This document shows, one piece after another, positions 45,499-54,907 of a stretch of DNA of 64,000 nucleotides. Source of the stretch: Thermoleophilales bacterium (lineage in GTDB: Bacteria > Actinomycetota > Thermoleophilia > Solirubrobacterales > 70-9); the NCBI GenBank assembly GCA_020636895.1, contig JACJWZ010000001.1:310001-374000 (forward strand). Direction: 5' to 3'. The translations under genes and the position numbers were made by a program. The notes beneath the pieces are model-generated. The model saw only the letters and a list, made by a program, of their open reading frames with translations, was not told where the DNA came from and did no database searches. How positions within the stretch are numbered: the stretch's first letter is position 1; every line of letters starts with the position of its first letter.

Positions 45499-48400
45499 CG
45501 GTCCCCCTCCGCGCCGCCGAGTGCCGCCCATTCCGCCTCTGCCGCCTCGGCCGCTTCCGCCTCGGTCACCTCGCTCCCGATCGCCTCCATCGATGCATCT
45601 TCGCCGCTGCCGTCGTCGGCGGCCACCGCGCCGGGCTCCATCGGCGGTTCCGGGCCCGCCCGCCCCGTCACCTCGCGCGGGTGGGGGCATAGGCGCGGCC
45701 GGGCCGGGCAGTCGTGGCAGAGGTTTCGGTGCGGGTGCCTCGTCGCCTGGAAGTCGCCCGCACGGATGCGGGCGACGACCGCCTCGATGCGCTCGCGTCC
45801 GGCGGCGATCTGCTCGGGTCCGAGCATCGTCACGACCGGTTCGTCGGGCTTCTCGAGGAAGACGTACGCGGTGCGCACGGACGTCGCCCCGGTCGCCTCC
45901 GCAACGGCTGCCGCGTAGAGCGAGCGCTGCAGCTCGTAGCCGGCGTCGAGCTCGGGAGCTCGCCCGCCGAGGCGGTCCGTCTTGTAGTCCACGACCGTGA
46001 TCGCACCGTCGGCATCGGGTCCACCGAGCAGGTCGAGCGTCCCGCGCAGGATCGTCCCCTCCTCGAGCGTGAGCCGGAAGCCGACCTCCGGGCGCAGCAC
46101 CACGCCGGAGCCACGAAGCTTCTTCAGCAGCGGTGAGGAGAGCCAGCCCTCGAGCATCTCCGTCAGGCGCGCGTCCGCGCCGGCGTCGGCCCCCTCGCGC
46201 GCAAGCGCCGCCGCCCGGATGCCCTCGCCGGGGAGGGCCCAGTCGTTGCGCGCGCTCCACTCGAGCAGCTCGTGGACGGCGCGGCCGAATCCCATGCGGG
46301 CCCGACGCCCCGTCGTCGCGGCGCTTCGAACGTCGCCCGGGGGCTCCTCGTCGGGCGCCGGGGGACGCTCGTCCCATTCGCGTCCAGTTGCGATGTCGTC
46401 ATCGACCCGCCCGTCGGCGCCGTCGGGGACCGCGGCCGGCTCGTCCGCCCCGAGGCCGAGCACCCGCTCGGTCAGGAACCGGTAGCCGCAGCGCTCGTAG
46501 CCCGCGAGGGCGACGTAGGAGAGGCTGCGCGCGGCCGCGGCTTCGGCCTCGTCGAGCGCCGCCGGCGGCGCGCTCACGACTTCCTCGGCGGGCGGGGTCT
46601 CGGTTCGTTCGCGCCGGTCGCGGGCCAGGCGCGCGGCGGACTCGGCTCCGGGGCCGATCACCCGCACCACCGCCTCGGGATCTTGGAAGCCTCCGTCGTG
46701 GTCGAGGCCCTCGCGAGCCTCCGGGGCGGGCATCCGGATGCGCTGCCCGTCCTCGCCGTCGACGCCGAGCGCCGGCAGCAGGCAGCCGAGCGCGGTGCGT
46801 GAGCGTCGCGGCTTCTCCGACGCCTCGAGATCGGAGTCGTCGTAGACGCCGGAGAGGATCAACCGCCGCTCGGCCCGGCTCGCCGCCACGTAGACGAGGC
46901 GCCCCGACTCCTCCGCCTCGGCGTCGCCGGCGGCCTCGCCGAGCGACTTGTAGCCCTCGGTGTCGATCGACACGGCGGCGGCGCGGGCCAGGCGCAGACC
47001 AACCCGAGCCGGGGGCGGGCCGTCGCCTTCCTCGGCCGCGATCGCTTCGTCCTCGAAATCGAGCCGCAGCTCCGGCGGCTGCCCGCCCGAGGTAAGCCCG
47101 CGTCCCAGGTCGGCGACGGCGACGGTCTCGAACTCGAGTCCCTTCGCGGCGTGGATCGTCATCACCCTCACCCCCGCGTGATCCTCGCTCGCGGCGGCCG
47201 CCTCGCTCTCGCGGTCGGAGAAGGCGGCCCGTGCCGCCGCGTGGTCGAGGAAGCCGCGCAGGTCGCGGCCATCGTGCGCCTCGTACTCGGTCGCGATGCG
47301 GACGAGCTTGCGCAGGTTCGCCGTGCGCCGCCTTCCCTCGTCCATGAGCAGCGTCGCGAGGTCGTAGTCGAACGTCTCGAGCGTCCGCTCCACGAGCGTG
47401 TCGAGCGGGAGGGAGGCGGCGATCGACCGCAGATCCGACAGCCGCTTGTGGAAGCGGGCGAGGCGCTCCTGGTCATCCGCCGGGATCCGCGGCTTCCATT
47501 CGCCCAGGCGCTCCTGCCTGGCGAGCGCGTACTCGCCCTCATCAGGCGGCGTCTCCGCCTCTCCGAACAGCAGCTCGAGCGTCGGCCAGAGGTGGGCGCG
47601 GGAGCCGGAGATGCGGCGCAGGATCCACAGCGCGTCCGGGCTCGCGCCGCAGGCGGGGGAGGCGAGCGCGGCGATCAGCGGCTCGTCGTCGAGCGGGTTG
47701 GCGACGCAAGCGAGGAGGGCGAGCGCGTCGGAGACCTGCTGCGCGGACCAGTAGCCGCGGCCGCCGACGACGTGCGGCTCGAGGCCGGAGAGCTCCAGCG
47801 CCTCCGCGTAGACGTCGACGTTGGTGAAGGCGCGCAGCAGGACCACCATCCCCGCCGGATCGACGCCGCCGTCGGCGAGCTCGCGCAGGCGCTGCGCCAG
47901 AAACCGCGCCTCGGCGACCCGGGCGGGCGAGGCGTCGGCGCGCGCCGTCGGGATCCGGTTCTCCGCGTCGGTCCACTTCCGCCTCCTCGTCAGCAGGAGC
48001 TCGATCGCCGGCTCCCCGGCGGGTCCCGGCGGAGGACCCTCGGGGAGCTTGCCGACGCGCAGCTTGCGGAATTCGTCGAGGAGGGCGGCGCCGACCGCGT
48101 TGACGGCGCCGACGACGTCGGGGTCGGAGCGGAAGCTCCCCGAGAGGGGCAGGACCATCGCCGAGCCCGGCTGCTCCGCCGCCAGCCCCCGTAGGCGCTC
48201 GCGCTCGCGCCGGAAGCTCGCGAGGTCGGCCCCTCGGAAGGCGTAGATCGACTGGAACTCGTCCCCGACGGCGAACAGCCGCGTGGACGGCCCGCAGAGC
48301 GCTCGCACGAGCTCGATCTGGATCGGGCTCGTGTCCTGGAACTCGTCGACGAGCAGGTGGTCGAAGCGCTCGCGCTGGGCCTCGGCGATCGTGCGGTTGC

Positions 48401-49223
48401 GGCGCAGCAGATCGAGCGCGATGAGCTGCAGATGGTCGAAGTCGACACCGGAGCGCGCCGCGCACAGCTCCTCGTAGCGGTCTCCGTAGGCGACGAGCAG
48501 GCGCCGCAGAGCGCCGTAGGCGTCGCTCGCCTGCTCGAGCTCGGCCGGGGACGCCTCGGCGTCGCCGTCGGTCGCCGTGAACTGGATCGCGGGGAGCTCG
48601 GGGCGCCGTTCACCGCGGTTGCGGAGGTCGGAGTGGGCGGCTCGGATGATCCCGCCGAGGCGCCACCGGTAGTTCGCCGCGATCGAGATGACCCCGGGGT
48701 CGGTGGCCCCGAGCTCCGAGAGCGCCGACTCGTACGCCTCGCTCGCCAGTCTGGAGGCCTCCTCGGCGTCGAGGACCCGGAAGCGGGGATCGAGGCCGGC
48801 GGCGACGGGATGGGTGGCGAGCAGCCGCCTGCAGTAACCGTGGATCGTCGTCACCGGCGTGCCCTCCCCGGCCCGTGATGCCGCGAGCAGGCGGGCGCGG
48901 CGCTCGGCGTCGGTCGCGAGCGCGGCGCGCCGGGCGAGCTCGATCCGGATCCGCCTTCGCATCTCACCGGCCGCCCGCTCGGTGAACGTGAAAGCGAGCA
49001 CCCGGTCGGCTTCGACGCCGTCGAGGTCGATCGCGTCGCAGTAGCGGGAGACGAGCACGCGGGTCTTGCCCGTGCCGGCCCCGGCCTCGAGGAAGACGTC
49101 GCTGCGACGCCCGTCGATCGCGGCCGCCTGCTCGGGGGTGGGGGGATGGGGCGACCCGTCCACCGGCTCCGGGCGCGCCTCGCCGTCGAGCCCGAAGCTG
49201 AGCTGCTCCTGCTCGTCGCTCAC
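45495..49223 (-). CDS. addA: AddA/RecB-type ATP-dependent helicase-nuclease
   Basis: 1242 residues from GTG. UvrD-family helicase motifs: Walker A AGAGTGKT (47-54), 'VDEFQDTSPIQIELV' and 'TIHAAKGLEFETVAVADLG'. The C-terminal RecB-like nuclease has GTLDLL...VVDYKTD and QRSLYAAA. Cysteines CHDCPARPRLC near the end, with an earlier Cys in YERCGYRF, form a likely [4Fe-4S] staple as in AddB-type nucleases. Partner of the gene at 49220. The complex resects double-strand breaks for RecA and degrades foreign DNA. The start overlaps the AddB stop by GTGA. Relation to mycobacterial AdnAB versus AddAB needs phylogeny. Confidence 0.88.
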   Translation of the reverse strand: MSDEQEQLSFGLDGEARPEPVDGSPHPPTPEQAAAIDGRRSDVFLEAGAGTGKTRVLVSRYCDAIDLDGVEADRVLAFTFTERAAGEMRRRIRIELARRAALATDAERRARLLAASRAGEGTPVTTIHGYCRRLLATHPVAAGLDPRFRVLDAEEASRLASEAYESALSELGATDPGVISIAANYRWRLGGIIRAAHSDLRNRGERRPELPAIQFTATDGDAEASPAELEQASDAYGALRRLLVAYGDRYEELCAARSGVDFDHLQLIALDLLRRNRTIAEAQRERFDHLLVDEFQDTSPIQIELVRALCGPSTRLFAVGDEFQSIYAFRGADLASFRRERERLRGLAAEQPGSAMVLPLSGSFRSDPDVVGAVNAVGAALLDEFRKLRVGKLPEGPPPGPAGEPAIELLLTRRRKWTDAENRIPTARADASPARVAEARFLAQRLRELADGGVDPAGMVVLLRAFTNVDVYAEALELSGLEPHVVGGRGYWSAQQVSDALALLACVANPLDDEPLIAALASPACGASPDALWILRRISGSRAHLWPTLELLFGEAETPPDEGEYALARQERLGEWKPRIPADDQERLARFHKRLSDLRSIAASLPLDTLVERTLETFDYDLATLLMDEGRRRTANLRKLVRIATEYEAHDGRDLRGFLDHAAARAAFSDRESEAAAASEDHAGVRVMTIHAAKGLEFETVAVADLGRGLTSGGQPPELRLDFEDEAIAAEEGDGPPPARVGLRLARAAAVSIDTEGYKSLGEAAGDAEAEESGRLVYVAASRAERRLILSGVYDDSDLEASEKPRRSRTALGCLLPALGVDGEDGQRIRMPAPEAREGLDHDGGFQDPEAVVRVIGPGAESAARLARDRRERTETPPAEEVVSAPPAALDEAEAAAARSLSYVALAGYERCGYRFLTERVLGLGADEPAAVPDGADGRVDDDIATGREWDERPPAPDEEPPGDVRSAATTGRRARMGFGRAVHELLEWSARNDWALPGEGIRAAALAREGADAGADARLTEMLEGWLSSPLLKKLRGSGVVLRPEVGFRLTLEEGTILRGTLDLLGGPDADGAITVVDYKTDRLGGRAPELDAGYELQRSLYAAAVAEATGATSVRTAYVFLEKPDEPVVTMLGPEQIAAGRERIEAVVARIRAGDFQATRHPHRNLCHDCPARPRLCPHPREVTGRAGPEPPMEPGAVAADDGSGEDASMEAIGSEVTEAEAAEAAEAEWAALGGAEGDR

Positions 49224-52200
49224 GCGGCCGCGTCCTCCTCCGCCTCGGGGTCCTCGACCGCGACGCCGCGCTCGATCCGGCAGATCGGCCCCAGCGCGCA
49301 CCAAGTCGGGCACTTGTCGTCGCGCGGGTCGCGGGTGATCCGGCCCTCGCGCATCCCCGTGACGATCTCCCCGGCTCGCTCTTCGGCCTTCGTCAGCAGC
49401 TCCTCGAACGCGTCGTCCTCGAGGAAGTCGGTGCGGACGACGTCGGCGGTGTCGGCGGGCAGGACGCTCCCCTTCAGCTCCTTGCGCATCAACCCGCGTG
49501 GTCGGTCCTTCTCCGTGGCCCCGAGCGGGCTGTAGAGGCCGCCGGCGGGGTCGAGCCCGAAGCTGCGAGCCGCGAGCAGGTACAGCGGCATCTGCAGCTT
49601 CCCTTCCTTGAGCAGCTTCGCTCCCTCGGTGACCTTGCTCGACAGCTTGTAGTCGCGGATCAGCGCCTGCGTCCCGGCGGTGTCGATGCGGTCGATGCGA
49701 CCGTGCAGCTTGAAGCCGCGCAGCTGCACCGCCGGATGCTCGGCGTCGGCCCCGTCTCCGAAGCTCACCTCGAGCAGCTCGGGATCGGGCTGGGCTTCGC
49801 CACCCGTGGCCGCGTCACGACGCAGGAAGCGCGCGATCAGCGCGTCGTTGCGCTGCAGCCGGATCCGCGCCTGCGCCGAGCCGAGGTCCCAGCCGCTTCC
49901 GTCCGCCGTCGTCTCCGCTGCGACCTCCCGCGCGAGCTCGCCCGCCCGCTCGATCCACCGCTGCACGTTCTCCGCGGACGGACGCGCGCTGCCGCCGGGC
50001 TGCTCCCGGTAGAGGCGTTCGAGCACGGTGTGCGCGAGCCCCCCGTTCTCGATCGCCTCCGCGTCGGGACCGAGCGGGCGCGGCCGCAGCTCGTGACTGA
50101 CGAACCAGCGATAGGAGCAGTTGTCGTACTCCTCGATCGTCGAGGCCCCGTAGGGGCGATCCGCCGCGAGCGCGGCGAGCACGTCGGGCTGGGTGAGAGG
50201 GCCGGGAGCGGCGGACGCCTCGATCGCGTCCCGCGCCAGCGCCAGCGCGGCCTCGATCCGCGCGGCCAGATCGGCGGGAACGCCTGCTCCCGCCACCTCC
50301 ATCCGCCCGCGGGCTGCGAGCGCGCGGGCGAGGTCGCGCTCGGTGGTGGCCGCCGCGGGCTCGGCGGCGACGTCCTCGGGCTCGGCCCGCGTCGCGAGCA
50401 GCCCCTCGAGGGGATCGTCGGCGGGGTCGGTGGTCGGCGCCGGCAGGAGCAGCGAGCGCACCTCGTCGACGTAGGGGCTTCGGGGCTTCGGGGTCCCGGA
50501 CTCGTCGCTCGCGGGATAGGAGAGGTGCAGGCGCTCGCTCGGTCTCGCGACGCACGAGTAGAAGAGGAAGCGCTCCTCGGCGGCGGGATCGCTGCGCGAA
50601 GGGAGTCCGAGGGCGGCGCGGCGGTCGTCGGCGAGCAGGGGGTCGGAGGGCGTGCGAGTGGGGAAGGAGCCGTCGGCGAGCCCGGCGACGAACAGGTGGC
50701 GCAGGCGCGCCGCCCGCACCCGGTAGGGGCTGAGGATGCGCACGCGTCCCTCGGTGCCGCCGCTCCACAACGGGACCCGCACGTGGCCGAGCAGCTCGGC
50801 GAGCTCAGCGGCGGTGGGGATCTCGTCGCCGAGGGCCGCGACCTCCTCCAGCGCCCGGCGGATCTCGGCGGCCGCGCGGAGCTCCACGCCGGGAGCGGCC
50901 GACGGTACGAAGCCGCTCCGCATGTGCGGGCGCTCGGCGATGTCGGCGGCGATCCGGGCGGTTTCCGCGGCGAACCGCCGCCGGTCCGAGCCGGCGTCGG
51001 CCAGCGCGTCGAGCTCCCAGACCCCGGTTCCTGATCCGCTACCGCTACCGCCACATCTTTCGAGCGCCTCCTCGGCGCTCGTCATCCGGTCCCGCAGCAC
51101 GGAGCGCTCGAGCCGGTCGACCCAGTGCGGGTTCGCGCGCGCGGGTCCGCGCAGATAGGCGACCACGTCCGCCGCCGACCCCCGCCCGGAGGCGATCGCG
51201 AGCAGCCGCAGGAGGGCCGATCCGGTGGCCGTCTCCGCGAGCGCGACCCGTGCCTCGGGCGCGACCGGGATACCGAGCCCCGAGAGGACGCGGGCGAAGA
51301 GCGGCGCCTGCCGGTCAGGCGAGCGCAGGGCGACGGCGACGTCGTCGGGATCGACCCCCTCGGCCAGGAGCTTCGCGATGGCGCGGCCGACGAGCTCGGC
51401 CTCGCTGCGGTCCCCGGCGCCCTCGAGCAGGCGAAGCGAGGCGAGATCGGGCTCGGCGGCCGGAGGGTCGGGCTCGAACAGATGCCGTTCGACGTGCTCG
51501 AGCGTGTCCGTGCCCGGCCTGCGCGGCAGCGGCGGCTCGACGTTCGCGCCGAGCTCGTCCACCAGCGTCCCCCGCAGCTCCGCGCGGGCGGCAAGGGCCG
51601 GGCGTCCCTCCTCGAAGGTGATGGCGACGGTGACCTCGGAGGCGGCGGCGAGAGCTCCCACGAGCTCGACCTGCTGGCGGGAGAGATCGTCGAAGCCGAG
51701 CAGGAACACGGGGCGGGAGCGCCAGGAGCCGGGGTCGGCCCGGAGCGCGGAGACGGCGGCATCGGCGAGCGCGCCCTCGTCGGTGAGCCCCGCGGCGTTC
51801 CGGAGGCGTTCGTAGGCTGAGACCAGGGACGCCACCTCGCGCTCGTAGGGAGCCTCCTCGGGCAGCTCCGCGATCGCCGCTTCGAGGATCCGGGCGTCGA
51901 AGCCCGCGGCCTGCAGGTCCGTGATCAGCGCCTCGAGGGCCGGGGCGAAGCCCTCTCGCTGCGCCGAGCGCCGCAGCGAGCGCAGGTCGGCCCGGCGCGC
52001 CGCGGCCCGCGCGAGCCAGATCCTCTGCATACGCGTGGCGGCGGGCCCGGCGCCGGCGCCGACCGACCTGCGCACCTCCTCGAACAGCCCCGGGAGCGTG
52101 GTCACCGTCCCGCCGAGCAGGCCGCCGGAGGCGCGGCGGCAGAGCTCGCGCTCGAGCCGGTCGACGTCGTCGCGGGTCGGTGCGACCAGCAGCGGATCCG

Positions 52201-52282
52201 CCGCGACGACACCCTCGAACCGTTCGAGGACGACCTCCTCGCGTCCCGATCCGGGCGGTCCGGAGACGACCGTCAGGCTCAT
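49220..52282 (-). CDS. addB: AddB-like subunit with degenerate helicase and intact nuclease
   Basis: 1020 residues. The N-terminal P-loop is GPPGSGREE (8-16), lacking the usual Lys-Ser/Thr, so ATP hydrolysis here is probably lost, as expected for an AddB-type subunit that scans DNA. The C-terminal nuclease is intact: 'GRIDRID' and 'IRDYKLSSK', then 'LQMPLYLLA'. Four cysteines (YDNCSYRWF and DDKCPTWCALGPIC) form a likely Fe-S cluster. A 15-codon leaderless ORF (52326-52279) ends on its start. No third subunit gene is adjacent. Confidence 0.85.
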   Translation of the reverse strand: MSLTVVSGPPGSGREEVVLERFEGVVAADPLLVAPTRDDVDRLERELCRRASGGLLGGTVTTLPGLFEEVRRSVGAGAGPAATRMQRIWLARAAARRADLRSLRRSAQREGFAPALEALITDLQAAGFDARILEAAIAELPEEAPYEREVASLVSAYERLRNAAGLTDEGALADAAVSALRADPGSWRSRPVFLLGFDDLSRQQVELVGALAAASEVTVAITFEEGRPALAARAELRGTLVDELGANVEPPLPRRPGTDTLEHVERHLFEPDPPAAEPDLASLRLLEGAGDRSEAELVGRAIAKLLAEGVDPDDVAVALRSPDRQAPLFARVLSGLGIPVAPEARVALAETATGSALLRLLAIASGRGSAADVVAYLRGPARANPHWVDRLERSVLRDRMTSAEEALERCGGSGSGSGTGVWELDALADAGSDRRRFAAETARIAADIAERPHMRSGFVPSAAPGVELRAAAEIRRALEEVAALGDEIPTAAELAELLGHVRVPLWSGGTEGRVRILSPYRVRAARLRHLFVAGLADGSFPTRTPSDPLLADDRRAALGLPSRSDPAAEERFLFYSCVARPSERLHLSYPASDESGTPKPRSPYVDEVRSLLLPAPTTDPADDPLEGLLATRAEPEDVAAEPAAATTERDLARALAARGRMEVAGAGVPADLAARIEAALALARDAIEASAAPGPLTQPDVLAALAADRPYGASTIEEYDNCSYRWFVSHELRPRPLGPDAEAIENGGLAHTVLERLYREQPGGSARPSAENVQRWIERAGELAREVAAETTADGSGWDLGSAQARIRLQRNDALIARFLRRDAATGGEAQPDPELLEVSFGDGADAEHPAVQLRGFKLHGRIDRIDTAGTQALIRDYKLSSKVTEGAKLLKEGKLQMPLYLLAARSFGLDPAGGLYSPLGATEKDRPRGLMRKELKGSVLPADTADVVRTDFLEDDAFEELLTKAEERAGEIVTGMREGRITRDPRDDKCPTWCALGPICRIERGVAVEDPEAEEDAAA

Positions 52283-52326
52283 CCTCGGGCCTCTCCCGGG
52301 CGCCTCTGTTCGCAACTTGCGGGCAT
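52279..52326 (-). CDS. 15-codon leaderless upstream ORF ending on the addB start
   Basis: ATG at 52326, 7 nt after TATGCT, then MPASCEQRRPGEARG and a TGA that overlaps the addB ATG as ATGA. GGGAGAGG inside it can serve as the addB ribosome site. The arrangement matches the one before parA. Confidence 0.45.
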   Translation of the reverse strand: MPASCEQRRPGEARG

Positions 52327-52333
52327 CGCTTCG

Positions 52334-52339
52334 AGCATA
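52334..52339 (-). promoter_or_regulatory. -10 element (TATGCT) of the addBA operon
   Basis: TATGCT on the minus strand, 7 nt before the ATG of the short upstream ORF. Confidence 0.5.
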
Positions 52340-52431
52340 GGTAGCCAATAGGTCGCCGCAAGGGCGGCGATTCCTGACGAGACCCGCCTTCCCCGCTCCC
52401 TCCGCGCCGTTTTGCCGTCGGGACCCCCCTC

Positions 52432-52437
52432 TATCTT
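52432..52437 (+). promoter_or_regulatory. -10 element (TATCTT)
   Basis: TATCTT ends 8 nt before the ATG at 52446, back to back with the addB promoter about 100 nt away. Confidence 0.6.
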
Positions 52438-52445
52438 CGCCCTCG

Positions 52446-52901
52446 ATGCCCCTCTGCTTCATCGATCCCGGCGATGCGATCCGCGTCGTCGCCGACTCCG
52501 TTGGCCGGGAGGCCCGGCGGCAGCTTCTCGGCGAGGCCGTCCGCGCCTGGGTCGACGAGATCCCCGACGACGAGCTCGAGGCGCACTACGCCAAGGCCAT
52601 CTCCGAGCTCGACGAGCACGACATCTCGATGCTCGCCGCCTGGCACGCCTCGATGAACATCGCGCACCCGATTCCCAACCGCGAGTTCCTCATGAGCTCC
52701 TTCGACTCCCTCGGCGCCCATCGCCGTGAGGCCCTCAAGCTCGCCGCCGGCTTCCGCGGCGAGGAGGCCGTCGACCGCGGCGTCACCGAGGAGCGTGCGC
52801 TGGAGACGGTGCTCGAGTGGCTGAGCCCCGCCCGGAAGGAGGAGCTCGCCGTCGAGGCGATGGAGCTCTACCTCTGGGACCGCGCCGGCTCCGACAACTG
52901 A
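52446..52901 (+). CDS. conserved-looking helical protein, unknown function
   Basis: 151 residues, acidic (many Asp and Glu), predicted almost fully helical. No Cys cluster, membrane span or known motif. It starts MPLCFIDPGDAIRVVADS and ends LYLWDRAGSDN. Codon use and the clear -10 element argue that it is a real gene. Function unknown. Confidence 0.7.
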   Translation: MPLCFIDPGDAIRVVADSVGREARRQLLGEAVRAWVDEIPDDELEAHYAKAISELDEHDISMLAAWHASMNIAHPIPNREFLMSSFDSLGAHRREALKLAAGFRGEEAVDRGVTEERALETVLEWLSPARKEELAVEAMELYLWDRAGSDN

Positions 52902-53041
52902 TCTGGCGGACGGAGAGCCGCCAGCTCGGCGTCATCGCGGGCCTCACGGCCCGCTTGGCCGCATCGGCCCGCTCTTCCTTGATCTGACGGCTCTCCGCCT
53001 CGCCAGATCTCTGGCGAGCTGGGAGCCGCCAGCTCGGCGTC
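52900..53041. terminator. cruciform-forming region between convergent genes
   Basis: The left segment 52900-52924 (GATCTGGCG..GGAGAGCCG.CAG) is matched by its inverse at 52984-53009, and a further palindrome TCGCCAGA-TC-TCTGGCGA (53000-53017) lies inside. The 19-mer GAGCCGCCAGCTCGGCGTC occurs at 52915-52933 and 53023-53041. Lying between two convergent genes, it probably works as a bidirectional terminator, although no T tract follows. Confidence 0.5.
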
Positions 53042-53089
53042 GTCGTCGGCTCACGGCCCGCCCGTAGCCGCGCCCGCCGAAGCCGAGCC

Positions 53090-54217
53090 CTACAGGTCCT
53101 TCTCGTAGATCCGGTACGTCTTGACGATCTCGCCGCCCATGGCCTCCATGCCGCGGTTCATGGGGACGTTCGTCTCGAGGATCCAGCCGGTCTCGCCGCC
53201 GTGCTGGGGGGTGATCTCGGCCATGTCGTAGTGGCGCTTGTAGAGGCCTGCGGCGACGCCCGTGTGCTGGTACTCGGGCTTGACCCCGAGCGCGAAGACC
53301 CGCACCGCGTCGATCTTCTTGCGCTCGCGCAGCGCCGTCAGCCAGCCGAACGGCAGCAGGTGCCCGTGCAGCTTCTTCAGCACCTGGTTGTAGTCGGGGA
53401 GGGTGAGCGCGACGCCGATCGCCTCGCCTTCGGCGTTCTCGGCGACCATCGCCCAGTTGGGGTCGAGGATCGGCTTCAGCTCCTTGGCGTAGGCGCGAAC
53501 CTCGTCCTCGGTCAACGGCACGTGGCCCCAGTTGTTCTCCCAGGCGACGTTGTAGATGTCCATGAACTTGGCGATCTCGTTGTTGAGGTCGTTCTTGCGC
53601 ATCCCGCGGATCGTGATCCCGTGCTCGGACTCGAGCTTGTCGGCGAGCTCGAAGAGGACCGGCATCACCTCGCTGCGCCCGCTTACGTGCAGGCTCCACT
53701 TGTAGAGGTCGACGGCCTTCTCGTAGCCGTTGGCCTCGATCAGCGCCGCGTAGTAGGGGTGGTGGTAGTTCTCGAGGATCTGCGGATCGAGGTCGAAGCC
53801 GTCGACGAGCAGCCCGCACTCGTGGTTGAGCGAGAAGTCCATCGGCCCGACGACGTGGTCGCGGCGCCGTTCCCGCAGCCACCCCTCGGCGGCGGCCAGC
53901 AGCGCCGCGGCGGCCTCCGGGTCGTCCTCGCACTCGAAGAATCCGAACTGGCCCCAGTCGTTGTCGTGGACCTCGTTGAAGCGCTGGTCGACCTGCGCGG
54001 AGATGCGGCCCACGACGCGGTCGCCGCGGCGGGCCAGGAAGTAGACGGCGTCGGCGTGCTGGAAGTAGGGGTTGCGGCGGCGGTCGAGGTGCTTCTTGCG
54101 CTCGGAGATCAGCGGCGCAACCCAGTGCTCCGACCCTTCGTAGAGCCGGAACGGGAGCATGATGAACTCGCGAATCTCGGACCGGCTCTCCGCCGGTTTG
54201 ACGGTCAGCTCACTCAC
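53090..54217 (-). CDS. GNAT-like acetyltransferase family protein
   Basis: 375 residues from GTG. The C-terminal half has a GNAT-type core: 'AEGEAIGVALTLPDYNQ', then 'IDAVRVFALGVKPEYQHTGVAAGLYKRHY' with the acetyl-CoA pyrophosphate loop Q-x-x-G-x-A/G (QHTGVAAG). The N-terminal half 'GPMDFSLNHECGLLVDGFD' matches a recurrent bacterial family of unknown acceptor. Soluble. Last gene of the minus-strand operon from 56192, beginning 3 nt after the HAD gene stop. Confidence 0.8.
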   Translation of the reverse strand: MSELTVKPAESRSEIREFIMLPFRLYEGSEHWVAPLISERKKHLDRRRNPYFQHADAVYFLARRGDRVVGRISAQVDQRFNEVHDNDWGQFGFFECEDDPEAAAALLAAAEGWLRERRRDHVVGPMDFSLNHECGLLVDGFDLDPQILENYHHPYYAALIEANGYEKAVDLYKWSLHVSGRSEVMPVLFELADKLESEHGITIRGMRKNDLNNEIAKFMDIYNVAWENNWGHVPLTEDEVRAYAKELKPILDPNWAMVAENAEGEAIGVALTLPDYNQVLKKLHGHLLPFGWLTALRERKKIDAVRVFALGVKPEYQHTGVAAGLYKRHYDMAEITPQHGGETGWILETNVPMNRGMEAMGGEIVKTYRIYEKDL

Positions 54218-54220
54218 TGG

Positions 54221-54862
54221 TCAATCACCGAGATGCGACCTTATCTCCGGGATCGAGGCGGCGTTGTCCGTGTGGTGGACGGCGAGCCAGCCGAGCTCGC
54301 GCGCGGCCTCGCAGTTGACGAGCGTGTCGTCGACGAACAGGCACTCGCCGGGCTCGATACCGCCGCCGTCCCGCAGCCGCGAGAGCGTCAGCTCGTAGAT
54401 CTCGGGGTCGGGCTTGCGCATCCCGACGAACGCGGAGTCGACGACCGTCTCGAAGATCTCGTCGACCGGCAGCTTCGCCCGCCACAGCGGCTCCCACTCA
54501 CGCACGTTGTTGGTCAAGAGCGCCATCCGGTGGCGGGATGAGATCTCGCGCATCAGCTCGATCATCTCCTCGTTGGGATGCAGCGCGTCCATGTAGGTCT
54601 CGGCGAAGCGGTGCAGCTCCGGCCGGTGGCCGAGGTCGGCCTCGAAGCCGTCGCGCAGCAGGTCGAGGAACGCCTCCTCGCTGATCCGCCCGCACTCGAG
54701 CTCGAAGAGGGGGTGGGCGCCGAGCTGCTCCTGCCCGCGGACCATCGCGACGCCGAGCTGCTCGAGCGTGATGCCCGTCTCGTCCTGGAACGCGACGAAC
54801 GCGTCCATCAGCGGCGAGGTGAGAACCCCGCCGAAGTCGCAGATGATCGCCTTGACCGGCAC
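54221..54862 (-). CDS. HAD-superfamily hydrolase (IA, epoxide-hydrolase-type phosphatase-like)
   Basis: 213 residues from GTG. Motif I is CDFGGVLTSP (Asp9; the second acidic residue of the usual DxD is Gly), motif II LLTNN, motif III 'RKPDPEIYELTL' and motif IV 'CLFVDD'. This DFGGV form is common in HAD-IA proteins related to the N-terminal half of soluble epoxide hydrolase and acyl-CoA dehydrogenase fusions. With motif I altered, phosphatase activity is uncertain. It lies 45 nt downstream of the 235-residue protein gene. Confidence 0.85.
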   Translation of the reverse strand: MPVKAIICDFGGVLTSPLMDAFVAFQDETGITLEQLGVAMVRGQEQLGAHPLFELECGRISEEAFLDLLRDGFEADLGHRPELHRFAETYMDALHPNEEMIELMREISSRHRMALLTNNVREWEPLWRAKLPVDEIFETVVDSAFVGMRKPDPEIYELTLSRLRDGGGIEPGECLFVDDTLVNCEAARELGWLAVHHTDNAASIPEIRSHLGD

Positions 54863-54907
54863 GGCGGCGGATTCTGCCCTAGCCGGCCCGGCTCAGGCGG
54901 AGCGGGG

